A stretch of 64,000 nucleotides of DNA, from contig JAGVSM010002370.1 in NCBI GenBank assembly GCA_022494885.1, positions 59,900 through 123,899 of the forward strand. The letters run 5' to 3'. Positions 10,351 to 21,690 of this stretch are shown piece after piece. Position numbers and translations under genes: made by a program. The notes under the pieces were generated by a model. The model was not told the origin of the DNA. It saw only the letters and a program-made list of their open reading frames with translations, and did no database searches. Position 1 is the first letter of the stretch; each line of letters opens with the position of its first letter. The DNA is from Micrasema longulum (lineage: Eukaryota > Arthropoda > Insecta > Trichoptera > Brachycentridae).

Positions 10351-10734
10351 AAAGGGTGTTTAAAGGGTTCTCTCGTTACAAGACCGAATAGATAGTCAAT
10401 GCTGTGATATAGGTTGGGAGAGAAGATTAATTGTGTTATGTAACTAAAAATATCGAATATACGCAGTTTTGCATAACAAAAACTGAAATATGAATAAAAA
10501 ATTTATCCGCAATCGTAAAAGCTGTTTATGAACATCCCGTGTCAAGAAAGTAAAAGAACTTGAATGGGATAGAAAATTGAACTTTTATGGAACTGGCAGC
10601 TGTTTTCACGAATTTCCACGTGGATTTGTACATAACATTAAATTTAATTTACTCGTAAGTTAACAAAAGCTGTCTTACACATTCAGAACCAATGTTAAAC
10701 CTACCGACCTAAGAAGAATTATAATTTTAATATA

Positions 10735-11515
10735 TCACAACAGAGATGAATTCCTCTTTCTTCTCTTACTCATATAGTGTCCATGCGGCTCGACTGTAAA
10801 ATCATCTCCCATCCACCATCAAAGATATTACTACAGTATCTCTGTTTAAGCCACGTCTGAAGAAACCTCTCCTTTCTCTTCTTTTCCTGTTTCCTCTTTA
10901 TTCCCTTTTCCCATAGAAAAATGGTATTGATTTAAGATAATTTATAAACAAATATATTTTTTATTTTTTTATATATCTTTGGCTTTTTTATGTTTTATTT
11001 TCCTATTGAATATGTTTTGGAACTTGAATTATAAAAATAAAACTTTTATTTTATTGGTTGGTTGGAAGAAATTGCCATTTGGTAATAAGCCCGCCAATGT
11101 ACAATTGACATTATAATAATGAAAAATAATATTTGAAAAAATGGAATAGTGAATTCTAGGCCTTTACAGATTTATGACCCGAAATTTGCTGGTTTTAGTG
11201 GACAATATTTAAACTGTGTAACATTCACCATTCTGCATATATTTGAACGTGTTGATTGTGAAGTTAAAGAACTGAAAATCTTAAAATCTGGAAAGATGTG
11301 GGTGACATTCTGACCGAATTGTTTCACCTACCTACCTTTTATTTGCTGGGTTAAGTCATTACTTTAAGTCAAAAGCCCTATCTAGCCTAGACTTGTAAAT
11401 TATCTTCCTTAAAATGATCTTCATCTTTGTTGTAATATATTCATTTAAATAACTTCGAGGAGATTGAATCTAGTTCCTGTCAACAAACATTTAAATAAAA
11501 ACAAAATATTGTTAA
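10735..11515. repeat. R400 foldback interrupted by a LINE
   Basis: The left arm starts ATCACAACAGAGATGAA (10735-10750), resumes at 11119 after a LINE insertion, and runs to about 11330. The right arm, in reverse orientation, ends CAAAATATTGTTA at about 11512. Motifs are more diverged than in other copies, suggesting an older copy. Confidence 0.65.
10751..11118 (+). mobile_element. LINE 3' fragment inserted in R400 (5-bp TSD)
   Basis: The frame after SYSVHAARL and a stop (in place of W) reads NHLPSTIKDITTVSLFKPRL, a LINE reverse transcriptase C-terminus, followed by a 3' UTR with ATTTGGTAATAAGCCCGCCA. ATGAA flanks both sides (10746-10750 and 11119-11123), consistent with a short target-site duplication. 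The element at 63240-64000 (minus strand) is a longer relative with the same UTR. Confidence 0.7.
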
Positions 11516-12371
11516 AATTATGACAATTTATTATTTATGAATTTTCAACATTCAGTAGGTTGCCAAATTATTTGTTCGTCTGATTTTGAGCCATTTCAGT
11601 TGCCTACGATAATCAGAAACATTTGTTGTAAAAAACAGAATTTAAATTATTTTCTTGAGTGTAAACAGTTTTGTGCATGGGTGTTCTACAATGTTATCCA
11701 GAGAAGTGGAAGGCCCCCAAGATCGTAGGATTTGACACCTTTAGACATTTTCTCTTGAAGTATTTCGTCGATGGTCTATGCAAACAAGCCAACAACAATT
11801 TCAGCCTTGGTAACATGCAAATGGTAAATATCAAGAAAGAGTAAAAAGATCCCTTGCTCTAGTACCTTAGTTCAGAGAAAAAATACAGGAATACGGGAAT
11901 ACGTTTGTATGAAGAAAAGTCAGATCGCGCTTCCTCTTAAGGCTCTTATATGGCTCGAGTTACAGTATCGTCTCCGCTTGATGACAGTTTTCACCGGAGT
12001 TTGTACTTTCAAAAAAACTTAGTCAATTTTTTGATCGCAACATGCTAAATCACTAAGCATTACAAAACACAAGATTTATATTAAGGGTTTAAGGTGTTAG
12101 AGTTTGAGTTGAGTGAGGGAACTCATCCCTGCTCCCTAGCAGGGTTCAAAGCTCACAAGAAACTTAAGAACAAATTACTTCAAATGGGGTGGATTAATTT
12201 TAAAATGAATTAACTGCTTAAAACTGAAGGTTCTACATGTGCGAAGGTTGTGACAAGTATTCCAATTAATTCCCGGTAAAGATATAAATAAAGGGGGTGT
12301 TAGAAAACCTTTAATTAATTAACAATGCTAATTGATTTCATGTTTAATTTCGTTTTGTGATTTTATAAGGA
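11516..12371. other. unassigned sequence
   Basis: A frame at about 11700-11830 (PEKWKAPKIVGFDTFRHFLL) looks faintly protein-like but matches nothing I recognise and is not supported downstream. Nothing else was identified. Confidence 0.3.
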
Positions 12372-12900
12372 ATGAGGAATTCCACTGTTCTCTAATTTAT
12401 TTATTTTTCTATTAGCGTACTATTTAACTAAGCAAAAATATTTTATTTTATTTTGTGCGTTATTTACAAAAATATGATTTTTCAAATTACGTTTATCAAA
12501 TACCGTGCCAAATAACTGTAATCAGTGTGTCACTTTTCAGTAGTGACGTCATGAAACGGTTGGCGTTCTTATTTTCACTGACCGCGGTAAGTTGTATTTC
12601 TCCAGCCAATAAAAAAACTGACAAGAATCTTTGGAATATTGCTTTGATTACTTCATTTAGTCGATCGTAATTTGCTCATTTCTATGTAGATCTACCGAAA
12701 AATCGGTAGATCTGGCAACGCTGTTGAAACTTTTCAATCACAAATTTTACTCTTTTTTTCTATGGTCAAAACTTTCCTAACAAGGCGCGGGGGCTTTAAA
12801 GCGGAAACCGGAATAACTACACGTAGATATAAAGAGTGACGTCATTATTTACTATTTTAAAATTAATACTATTTTTAACATTTTTTATTTATTTTTAAAT
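12372..12900 (+). repeat. ~0.5-kb repeat, inverted partner of 1404-2014
   Basis: Aligns in inverted orientation to 1404-2014 over most of its length. It contains two CRE palindromes TGACGTCA (near 12543 and 12838) and a short palindrome GATCTACCGAAAAATCGGTAGATC near 12690-12713 that the partner lacks. The 71-codon frame at 12455-12670 lies inside the repeat and has no partner counterpart, so it is not called. Confidence 0.7.
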
Positions 12901-13089
12901 TAGAATTCATTTTTAAACAATGTCACACCACAGATACCCACTATTTAATCCAATTAATGTACATTTTCTCATTAACAGATGATAACGTGATGATGTTGGT
13001 CGCTACAAAGATCATTTGATATTAATTTGTAAAACTAACAGGGACGCGTATTTGAAATATTAAAAAAAAAAAAAAACAGTTATCCGTGC

Positions 13090-13320
13090 TATTTAAATAC
13101 ATATTTAGTGCTTTGTCAAATAAGCAAAATGATGAGCCAAAATAAGCCAAAAAAATGTATTTTATTATCAGCGCTATGACTTTTTAAAGTTTTGTATTTC
13201 TGAAATAACTCCGCGTGTGATGTTAAAGGTTCTCTTCTGCTTATTCTCAATCAGTTCTGACGATTGGTCCATTTACGGTGGGTAAACCAGATATTTTTCA
13301 CAGTTCTCTTATCACTGGTT
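13090..13320 (+). repeat. diverged repeat related to 24395-24640
   Basis: Shares TATTATCAGC(G/A)CTATGA, ACTCCGC(G/T)TGTGA, GTTCTCTTC and GATTGGT...GTAAACCA in the same order with 24395-24640. Similarity is patchy; family unknown. Confidence 0.45.
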
Positions 13321-14434
13321 GATTCACGTGAACCAGTGACGTTGTTCAAAGTAGTTCATTTTTATTAAAATATTTTTTATTATTTTTTTAGAACATTTTT
13401 TAGGAAACTTTGCTGCGTAATTTAATGCTCCAATTTGAACGTTTTTTGTATTCAATTTTCCGTAGGACTGAAGTTCTTCATTGTTTAAAAATATTTCATA
13501 TTTCTTTGACAATTGAGTATACTTTGAGGAATTTAAACATAATGTGACACAAATGTAACAATCCAGTTTTAAACTCTTTTTTTCATTTTATAATGAAAAT
13601 TTTGGAAAATAAAAAAACATGTGTTTCATTATTTACAGTAAGCTTTCAAAGCCCATGGTATTATTTCTTTTTTTAAAGAAGTTGAGTTATAGAGGGAAAA
13701 TACTGTTAAGTAAATAACAGCATTTATCGATACTATTCCTGGCCGATTACCTTTCTTTCCCATCCTTCCCTTGACCCATCCTCATAGTACCTACCTAACA
13801 CCAAGATAGAAGATATTCAAAATAAGAAGATTCGGATTTAGAACAAAAACCAAACAACATTTTTTACTTCACATAAAATCGGATAAAAAGTGGTTGGATT
13901 TGTCGCGCGTCGTGGAAAATATTGTTACATTTTAAAGTGCAATTTGTCATCCAGTGCCCAAAATTAAAGAACGTTAACAAGTACAAGTTCAAGTAGAATT
14001 GTAAAAACTATCCAAGGTGTAGCACATACCTAGGGCATGCTGCCAGTAGGGAAATTTCATGATTTTCAATTTTTGCATTTTTTAAGTATTAAGGGTCTTT
14101 GAAATACTTTCGAGATAAAAAAAAAGTATTAGTAGCATAGAAAATATCTTAAAATTTGTAATTTTTAATTCTCGCGAAAACGGTCATTGCATTGGCCACG
14201 CTCCTAATACGTCACGATTCATGTTAATTTTGAACTTTGTTCCTAAACGTTTAAATTTTTACAGAACATCGTCACGAATCTTGAAGTCACAATTATCAGT
14301 GCCAAACATGTCGCGTTTTTCTAGTGACATATTTTTTTATAATTTCTTTTTTAAACTTATGTATAAAAACTTTTCTCTACAATATCCATTTTGGTTTTTA
14401 AAATACAATTATTTATTCTAAATCCATTTAAAAC
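13321..14434. other. unassigned sequence
   Basis: No recognised coding or repeat. Open frames at 13324-13512 (-) and 14221-14421 (+) are low-complexity and AT-driven. Confidence 0.35.
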
Positions 14435-14659
14435 TTCGTATCCCGGAGCCGTGTATACACGTGATTATATAACTATGCGTTGTGTCCCGGTCACGTGTTT
14501 TCACGTGGTTTACCGTCTGTCAAAAAAAGTGCATTTTATTGACATTTAGTGACTTTTTTTAGTACTTTTTTACTGCTGGTAAACCACGTGAAAATACGGG
14601 ACCGGGATACAATGCATGGTTATTATAATCACGTGTTTACACGGCTCCGGGATACAAAG
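14435..14659. mobile_element. 225-bp foldback MITE with five CACGTG sites
   Basis: Two arms of about 85 bp are inverted: the left begins GTATCCCGGAGCCGTGTA and reaches CACGTGGTTTACC, and the right mirrors it, ending CGGCTCCGGGATAC. A short non-repeated centre has GACATTTAGTGAC. The same element, of identical length, is at 55219-55443. There are five CACGTG palindromes. It is non-coding. Confidence 0.85.
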
Positions 14660-14685
14660 CACAGAAAAAGGAGTGAGGCCCTGTA

Positions 14686-14905
14686 TATGTGCGAACATTG
14701 CAATGCGCAATGTGGCTCTCCATAAAGGCCAATTTTGGCAAAACTGTCGTATAAAAATGACTTTTTAAATTATTTAAAATAAATATAAGAAGTTTCAATT
14801 AATTCAACTTAGTATTTTCATAATTATGACACTTTTAAGAAACCCTTCACAAAGCATAAAATTTCACAAAAATGGGCCGGGCACAGGGTAAATTCTATGT
14901 GTATT
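14686..14905 (+). repeat. MITE-flanking repeat shared with 55008-55213
   Basis: The block from CATTGCAATG through GGGCCGGGCACAGGGTAAAT to ATGTGTAT is present in inverted orientation at 55008-55213, directly beside the second MITE copy. MITE and flank are therefore probably one larger composite element; about 27 extra bases separate them here. Confidence 0.7.
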
Positions 14906-15044
14906 CGGCCGGTACTCAAAGCGTAAATATATTTTTATTAGTATTCGTAGTATGTAATATTTCTCTTTTGAAGATACACGGATGATCAAACATAGGCGAG
15001 ATAGAATGAGTTGAAAAAAAAATTAAAATATTTGTACTCTTATG

Positions 15045-15190
15045 TTTTTTTTTCCACGTCCGCTCCTAAGTGGAGCACGTGGGCATCATCAGACGCTTCC
15101 GGAAGACCCTATTGCCCGCACTCTCGTCTTCTTCCAGGTCGATCCCCAGTCCCTTAGTTTCACTGAGTAATGCCGTCATGATTTATCCAA
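15045..15190 (-). pseudogene. LINE reverse transcriptase tail (same family as 884 and 44640)
   Basis: The minus strand reads LLSETKGLGIDLEEDESAGN then RVFRKRLMMPTCST and stop, matching LTWEEAKMLGGDRVSWRQLV...ST-stop at 44700-44800. Both stops are followed by GGAGC(G/T)GACGTGG. Confidence 0.6.
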
Positions 15191-16320
15191 GTAATTTGAA
15201 TTTTGCTATAAAAAATGCTTTTAATGTTTATTGGTTAAGTTGACATGTCAACTCTCAGCATCATCAAAATACAGAAAAAAGGTCTCTGAGATTTAAACCA
15301 GCCAACCGATACAGGGATTATTGCAATAAAAAAATAGATATCACAGAAGGGTAATGTTTGAAAAGTTTAGTTGAAAGTTTTCTAGGATAATCCTAAGCTC
15401 AAACATTTCACGAGCTTTACGATCAATTCTCCCCAAAGCTTGTGCTGGTTAGCGAATGTACCAAACTCCATTGTTTTAGGTGTATTATCTGTCTTATAGA
15501 ATATTCTATAGTGATTTATGGGTGAGAATATGAGGTAGGTATAGGCGCGTATGTACGTACATATATTAGATTAACAAGAGTTAATCTGATAAAACGAATA
15601 TCTGGAGAATTAGGGTGAAAGACATTAATCAAAATGTGTCCGGTAAATTTTCAGAATAATTTTCGGTACTTCGACAGAAAGATGAATTTTTAAAGACATC
15701 TTTCTCAAAACCACGAAGATATTGCGTAATAGAAATTGATTAAATATACAATTAAATTGTAATGGAAGTATGTTTAAAGATTTGAAAAAAAACGTACATC
15801 TATTGAGAAATGTTTTGAGTATGTCCAAGTGTTTGCAGACAGGCTGGATTTCCTTAGTTTTTTATGTTTTTTTTTACAAAAAACAATTAAACGTAAGCAG
15901 TCAGCCATAGAAAAGCGAAACTGAAATAATAGCAGCTTTGCGAAAAGGGTAAATATTTAAATCTACACAACAGTTGGAAAATTTTAACTTTTGACAGATG
16001 ATAAACAATGAATGCATTAGTTTTTTCATATTACAAACAAAAGTCTTATTTTTATTTGATATTAAAAGTACCATTAGATTTTTCTAGTGCTGTAGGTGTT
16101 AAACCTTGGCACTAGCCAAATGAAGGATTACTTCTCCATAAATAAGAGTAGTTTTGAAAATCGGATATAGAATTTTTTATTTTTTATTATTTTTTTATAG
16201 CCCCTAAAAGTTACTTGAAAAATGAAGTTTGCATATTTTTTGGAGAAGATATTTTTCAATTAGGATTTAATCAAATAACGACTCAAATCTGTATTGCAGG
16301 ATAAAAGGCCTACTATTTAG
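15191..16320. other. unassigned sequence
   Basis: Nothing recognised. The 67-codon frame at 15625-15828 (-) is without motif or support. Confidence 0.35.
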
Positions 16321-16915
16321 CTAAGCTAAACCAGCCATTGACAGGTCATAAGCCCTGTAGATGCCTAGACTTCTATATTACCTTCTCTTAAATGTTCGTC
16401 ATCTCTGTTGCAATATGTTAATATAAACAACTTCCCAGGGAGTCGAATCCCGTCCTTGTCTACAAAAATTTGGACAAACTCAAAATATTGTTGATAAATC
16501 CACCTGGCCTATGAAGAAGTATAGAAATTGTAAAAATAACATTTTCAGGCGTTGCCTAGTATGTATGTGAAATAATTATATTAGATCAATCTCACTCGCA
16601 TAAATAAAAGTTTCAGCTCTTTAACTTCACAAAAATCAACAGATGAAATAATTGAAGAAATAAAGATGTTCAAATATAGGCAGAATGGTGAATGTTACAC
16701 AGTGTGTAAAGTGGCCACTTAAACCAGCCATTGGCAGGTTATGACCTATATATGGGCTTATGAGCCCTGTAGATGCCTACACTCCTATATTACCTTCTCT
16801 TAAATGTTCTTCATCTCTGTTGTAATATCTTAATTTAAACAGCTCCCCAAGGAGTCGAATCCAGTCCTTGTCTACAAAATTTTTGAAAAACACAAAATAT
16901 TGTTGATATTACAAC
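16321..16915 (-). repeat. R400, one and a half tandem units
   Basis: Reverse orientation. Two unit ends (CAAAATATTGTTGAT at about 16493 and 16906) are 413 bp apart. The second unit has an extra ~20 bp near 16740-16765 (TATGACCTATATATGGGCTTATG), probably a local duplication. This is the clearest head-to-tail copy in the window. Confidence 0.85.
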
Positions 16916-18160
16916 AGAGGTTAAAAAAAAAAACAGAAAAAGTAATAAAGACCTTTTACACACCGTGTATATTAAGACATCTATATTCCCTTCTCTGTTA
17001 TGTTATTTATTTCTGTCATAATATATTAACGATACAAAACAGTTTATATTATTGAGAGAATGAGATTTATGAATATTTTGAATGCAGTGCAGACGGTTTA
17101 ACCCATGAACGAAATGTGAATGATGTGCTAACGGAGTTTGAACAGAATTTTGAAGAAAGAGTGATGAAAAAAACAGATCCTCGAGAATCAGTATCGTGTG
17201 TACTTATTTTAATAACCTAATTTAATTAAATTTGTTTAAAAATATGTTTATATTCTCGATGACGCCTTTATTGCACGAGAGATAGATAAAAATAAACAAA
17301 AGTATACATGTGCCAATACTAAATTCATTGTCATAATTCCCTTTCCATACCTAATGGTGCATAGGGCACCACATTGCTGGGGCGAACCGTGTATAGAAGC
17401 GATTATGCACAGCTTACCATTATATTCGACTAACCATAACAATGTATCATTGTAACTTTATTTACAGAGAAACAAATAAATAATTACCATTTATTTTAAA
17501 TCATTTCCATTGTTTGTATTTTTATCCTAATATAAATATAAATTTTAATAAAGCGCGCCCGGCGCCTGCGGTGAGCCAAAAAACTAGCCGATTATTTAAG
17601 CTTATTTTTTCATACAAATAAGTATACTATATTTTGAATGTACTTACCTCAGTGCGGGTTTTTTCTCCTAGATTAAATTTGCAGATTACACAAATTATTT
17701 TAAGATTCGTGATTTGGAAAACTGTATTTTAAACATTATTTCTTAAGGACTATTTATCTTTGAGATGGCACTTTTGACATAAGACCATAATTACTTTCGT
17801 GCGTCATATTGCAGGACATATAGCGCTCCACGCGGCCGTTTTTAGAAGTATTAATTACTAGAACAATGCGGCCAGTTGACATTTCTATTGAATACCTAAT
17901 ATTGACTGAATTCATTATGGTATTTTTTATTTAATTTTTAATGAATTATATATTAAAGTTACTGATAAAATATCTTTATAATATAATATATCACGAAGTT
18001 ACATTGTTTGAGTTGATTTCATGGATGAGAGTTGTTGTATCACACAGAATCACAGAAAAATATCAATATATAGTTTATATTACTTACATTATATTATGTA
18101 CCTCCTATGTAGGTACAAATATATATTATATTTTTTAAAGCTTACCTGTAAATAAAATCA
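16916..18160. other. unassigned sequence with a SINE B tail fragment
   Basis: At 17331-17390 (minus strand) the SINE B 3' end is present: TGCCCTATGCACCATTAGG-type sequence next to GGAAAGGGAATTATGAC. Elsewhere no features were recognised; the frames at 17248-17442 and 17941-18138 are unsupported. Confidence 0.4.
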
Positions 18161-18391
18161 CCATTCGCTACTGATACATTGGTACACCAATCGCAGTGTA
18201 TCTTAATCATTATTGTTACGTGAAGGTAAGCTGATCAGTCTTTCGCTTCAAGTACCAGTCCATGGACTATGAAATATTCTAGTGTAAAAACACTTTTTTG
18301 AATAAATATTTCATGTCACCCATTTCGGGAATAGAACCCGAGACCTCTTGCATGGTAGGCAAACGCGCTGATCGCTACACCACGAGACCGA
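18161..18391 (-). mobile_element. SINE family B
   Basis: Minus-strand copy with the B box GGTTCTATTCCCGA, an anticodon loop CTACCAT (ACC at the anticodon position), TTTTTACACTAGAATATTTC and AGACTGATCAGCTTACCTTC. The GAT tail is lost. Confidence 0.8.
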
Positions 18392-19290
18392 TAATACATC
18401 ATCAATAGACTTCACGCTCTAGGCAATAAGTACCGAGACGTTAGTGACTCATTGCATGTTAAGTTTAGTTTATATAAGACGGCCCTTCATCTATATTTTA
18501 TGGGTAAGAAAAGCTAGCACCTAATAGTTCTAGATAACAGTTTTTTTTTATTATCATTTTGTATTCTTTAAAATTGTTTAAATTGCATTATAAATGTTTT
18601 TTAATTTTTTTTTTTTTTTTGATTTTATTAAAAAGTATTTCTCGTATCAATTTTTTTTATCAGTATGTATTTATATGTATATTTATATTAGTTAATAGGA
18701 GTAGTCGTTTTAAATAATAATACATGTAATTTAAAAAAGAAAATTCTTCGTTTAGTGTTATTCAAAATTGTTTTATTTTTTTTTATTACTGTTTATTTAT
18801 TGATAATTTATTTTATAAGTTGCTTTCTTACTTTTTTTCTCTTTACTTTACAGGGTCAAAATATTTCTATCACTAAATATATTCAATTTTTCCAGTATTT
18901 TTATAACTAGTAATATTATTTTTAAACCGTGTATTTTTTTTTGACTCCATAATTTATAAATAACTGTCTAGTAATAATTTGTTTTAAATACTATATTTTA
19001 CTTATTTCACTTACATGTATGTATTTTATTATATGTAAAAGGCACTAAGTGCTGTTTATTTTAATAAAATAAAATTTTAAAAAATACCCGTTTAGGTTTA
19101 CTAGAATAAATACAAACAATATGCTGAGTACCTATCTAACTATGTACAAATTATTAAAGACAAGAAGTGGAATCAACTCTCTATTTAAAGGAGCTTAAAA
19201 TTTACGTACTAATATAATTAATATATTAATTTTAAGCGAGTAGCTTAAAGTATAAATGCTTAAATCTATTTTAACGAAAGTTAGCTGTTG
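18392..19290. other. unassigned AT-rich sequence
   Basis: T-rich runs (for example 18603-18620) and no recognised coding. The right part may be the 3' UTR of the LINE that follows on the minus strand. Confidence 0.35.
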
Positions 19291-19299
19291 GTACAATTT

Positions 19300-19755
19300 A
19301 TCTTTTCTGAAATAAATCAAGTCCACTTTTAAACCCACTAAGACAACACATTGAGATCAGCTCTTGTGGCAGCTTATTCCGACCATCAACATCCCTATTG
19401 CTCAGGAAATGCTTCCGTGGATTTAAATTGAATCACGTTTTCTTCAGCCTAAGACTGTGGTTTCGAAGACGATCATCTTGTTTAAGCTATAGGATCCAAA
19501 TTTTGGCAGCTATAGTGACTGTTGAGAATCTTGTATGTCTCTATCAGGTCACGCCTTTCTCGCCGTTCCTGTAGCGTTGTGAGACCGAGAGTTTCCAGTC
19601 TCTCCGTACATGGAAGCCGTTTTAGGCTCAGTAACAACTTTGTAGCGAGTCTTTAGACTCTTCCCAACAAGTTAATATTCTTAACAAAATAGGGATTCCA
19701 TATCTGAAACCAGTATTCGAGAGTAGGTCTGATATAGGTTTTGTATATTTTAAAT
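19300..19755 (-). pseudogene. CR1-like LINE reverse transcriptase C-terminal third
   Basis: The minus strand reads KTYIRPTLEYWFQIWNPYFV, then RLATKLLLSLKRLPCTERLE, TLGLTTLQERRERRDLIETY and KILNS before stops accumulate. The order RPxLEY-x-W-P, RRATK, YxERL-x-x-L-x-L-TTLxxRRxRGDLIxxYKI is diagnostic of CR1/Jockey-type reverse transcriptases. It is 5'-truncated, with several stops and a frameshift. Confidence 0.8.
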
Positions 19756-20034
19756 AACAAAAAAAAAAATATTTTTTATGTTTGAATCACTAACTTTGTT
19801 GAACATAACAATTGAATTGATTAAAATAAATACTTTTTGAAATCTATTTTTATATTTTTTTAATTATCATACATACATATTACAATAATACACAACAATA
19901 ATAACGTATTCCAAACTCTATGAGGCCAAGAACCCTGTGTTAAGTTGGAATACAACATAATAGAAAGTGGAAGCATGTACATTATTAAATAATAGCAAAA
20001 ATAAAAATGAAATATTATTACATAAACATAGATA

Positions 20035-20290
20035 TATTTCGCAGCAGTCTCCTGCAACGGTCTCTTCCCTCAGACAAAATCCAGACTTGTACACACCTCC
20101 TGGAAATGGTTTTTGTTTTACAGAACTTAATATATTCATCCAGGACATTAAACACTCTTAGGGCCACAAAAGAGAAATTCCTGTGAGCAAATGTCGTACG
20201 TGTTTTTGCAATTAAATAATTCAAATTACAGGGAAACCTCGTACGAGCATTCTGCTAGGATCTACTCTTGTACCCGCATGACCAGAAATG
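20035..20290 (-). pseudogene. LINE reverse transcriptase C-terminus
   Basis: The minus strand reads KTRTTFAHRNFSFVALRVFN then VLDEYIKFCKTKTISRRCVQ, a LINE C-terminal (R)TR-x-x-F-x-x-R-x-FS-x-x-APR-x-(F/W)N block. The copy at 56870-57160 (same strand) has KTRTTFARRNFSSVAPRVFN. Overlapping open frames on both strands here are shadows. Confidence 0.65.
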
Positions 20291-20314
20291 TGTTAATGAC
20301 TCATTAAAAAAAAA

Positions 20315-20420
20315 TGTCTAATGTCCTGGATGAACAAATGAAAACATCAAAAACGAAAGCCATTTTTCAGGAGAAGTGTACAAGTTTGGATTTCGTCTAA
20401 GGGAAGAGACCATTGCATAG
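20315..20420 (+). repeat. inverted partial duplicate of the LINE at 20040-20150
   Basis: AATGTCCTGGATGAACAAAT through GAGAAGTGTACAAGTTTGGA to GAAGAGACCATTGCA is the diverged reverse complement of 20040-20150. The LINE tail is thus present head-to-head with itself, spaced by about 170 bp. Confidence 0.65.
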
Positions 20421-20630
20421 ATTTAAATATTATTATTTAAATAGTATAAGGCGTGTTGTTTTGATGTTTATTGAAATTAATGTTTTAGAATATGTTTTAT
20501 TTGTAGTATTCTTTAATAATACGCATGCTTTCACTTTCCATATTTAACTCAAATTCATAAACAAACTGACTAAGCGTGTTTTTTTCCTCTGGTCTTCATA
20601 TTGTGGTTCGATTTGAAATATTTATAATTT

Positions 20631-20768
20631 TTTTGCAACGCAAAAGTCCAGGAGGTCAAATCACAGCGGTAAATTACAGCACAGAACACCCAGGCTTGAG
20701 TAAAATCACATTTAATTTTTGTTTTCTCACCAAGTATTGTACTTTAGCTATTACACCACGGAGATCGC
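20631..20768 (-). mobile_element. SINE family A with deleted B box
   Basis: The body is conserved (TTACTCAAGCCTGGGTG, CTCCTGGACTTTTG), but about 30 bp spanning the B box and anticodon arm are missing; CACCAAGTATTGTACTTTAG replaces them. The A-box side still reads CCGTGGTGTAATAGC. Confidence 0.75.
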
Positions 20769-21344
20769 CAATTAATGCTATAATAATCAATTCATAATTA
20801 TCAATTAAAGTAATATCTTCTTCGTTTATAAATCATTAAATAATAAAATTATTGAAGAATAAAATATATGCAATTATTTTAAAGTAAAATGTAGGATTCA
20901 ATCAATTAAAGGTTAAATTTTTATGGTTTTTTTTCAATCTACATTGGAAAAACTAGAAGAAACATTTATACTAGAGTAAAAAAACAATTAAGTTGCGTAA
21001 ATTGTTCTTTTTTTTTTTAATTCGCTAACTATCTGAAAAAAAAAACATAATTTTGAAAAAGACACTGAACGTTCTCTGTGTTGAAAATAAAATACTAAAA
21101 TTAGACAACTTCAAAGTATTAGAAATTAAAAAACTGATTCCAAATACGAAAAAAATAATTAATAACCAAATCAAAAATATTTTATTTAGTCCACTCCTAT
21201 CTAGTTTTGAGTGTATCTATTTTAAATTACGCTTCCCATCCTCAAAAGACAAAAAAAAAGATTTATTAGTTTCATAAGTGTAGCATAATACTGATAAAAT
21301 AAAATAGGATAGAATTCATTAGTTAAGTATACCTTGATAAAGAA
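20769..21344. other. unassigned sequence, right end PLE-like
   Basis: 21313-21344 (ATTAGTTAAGTATACCTTGA...) matches the PLE remnant at 505-530. The 74-codon frame at 21053-21277 (LEIKKLIPNTKKIINNQIKN) could be a fragment of the same element's protein but has no motif I can name. Confidence 0.3.
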
Positions 21345-21617
21345 CAAAAGTCACAAAAGTCAACAGATGGAAGAGTTGAGGAAATGTGGATGTTTAAATA
21401 TGGGCAGAAAGGTGAATGTTACACATTGTGTAAAGTGGCCACTTAAACCAGACAATGACAGGTCATAAGCCCTGCAAATGCCTAGACTTCCATATTCCCT
21501 TCTCAATAATGTTTTCCCTCTCTGTTGCAATGAATTTAAATATGAACAACTCCCTAGGGATCACCCAACTCCCTATCCAGCCAGTCTGCAAGCATTTAGA
21601 CATACTTCAACAATGTT
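21345..21617 (-). repeat. R400 unit inserted in a PLE remnant
   Basis: A 273-bp reverse-orientation R400 piece, from CACAAAAGTCAACAGATGG to ACTTCAACAATGTT. Comparison with the uninterrupted sequence at 505-570 fixes both junctions. GAA occurs at each edge (21342-21344, 21618-21620), a possible 3-bp target duplication. Confidence 0.75.
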
Positions 21618-21690
21618 GAAGCTTGTGTAGCTTTTAAACCGGTCAGTAGAAAAAAAGTGGTTTAAAACAAAAATGAATTATTTTTTTAAA
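21618..21690 (+). mobile_element. PLE remnant, right half
   Basis: GCTTGTGTAGCTTTTAAACC then GGTCAGTAGAAAAAAAGTGG continues the sequence interrupted by R400 and matches 531-575. TAAACCGGTCA is the degenerate 3' half of a PLE ribozyme-like motif. Confidence 0.5.

Noticed and set aside
16321..16915. CRISPR-like or bacterial repeat array
   Set aside because: Units are ~0.4 kb, variable and dispersed in both orientations; the window is clearly eukaryotic.
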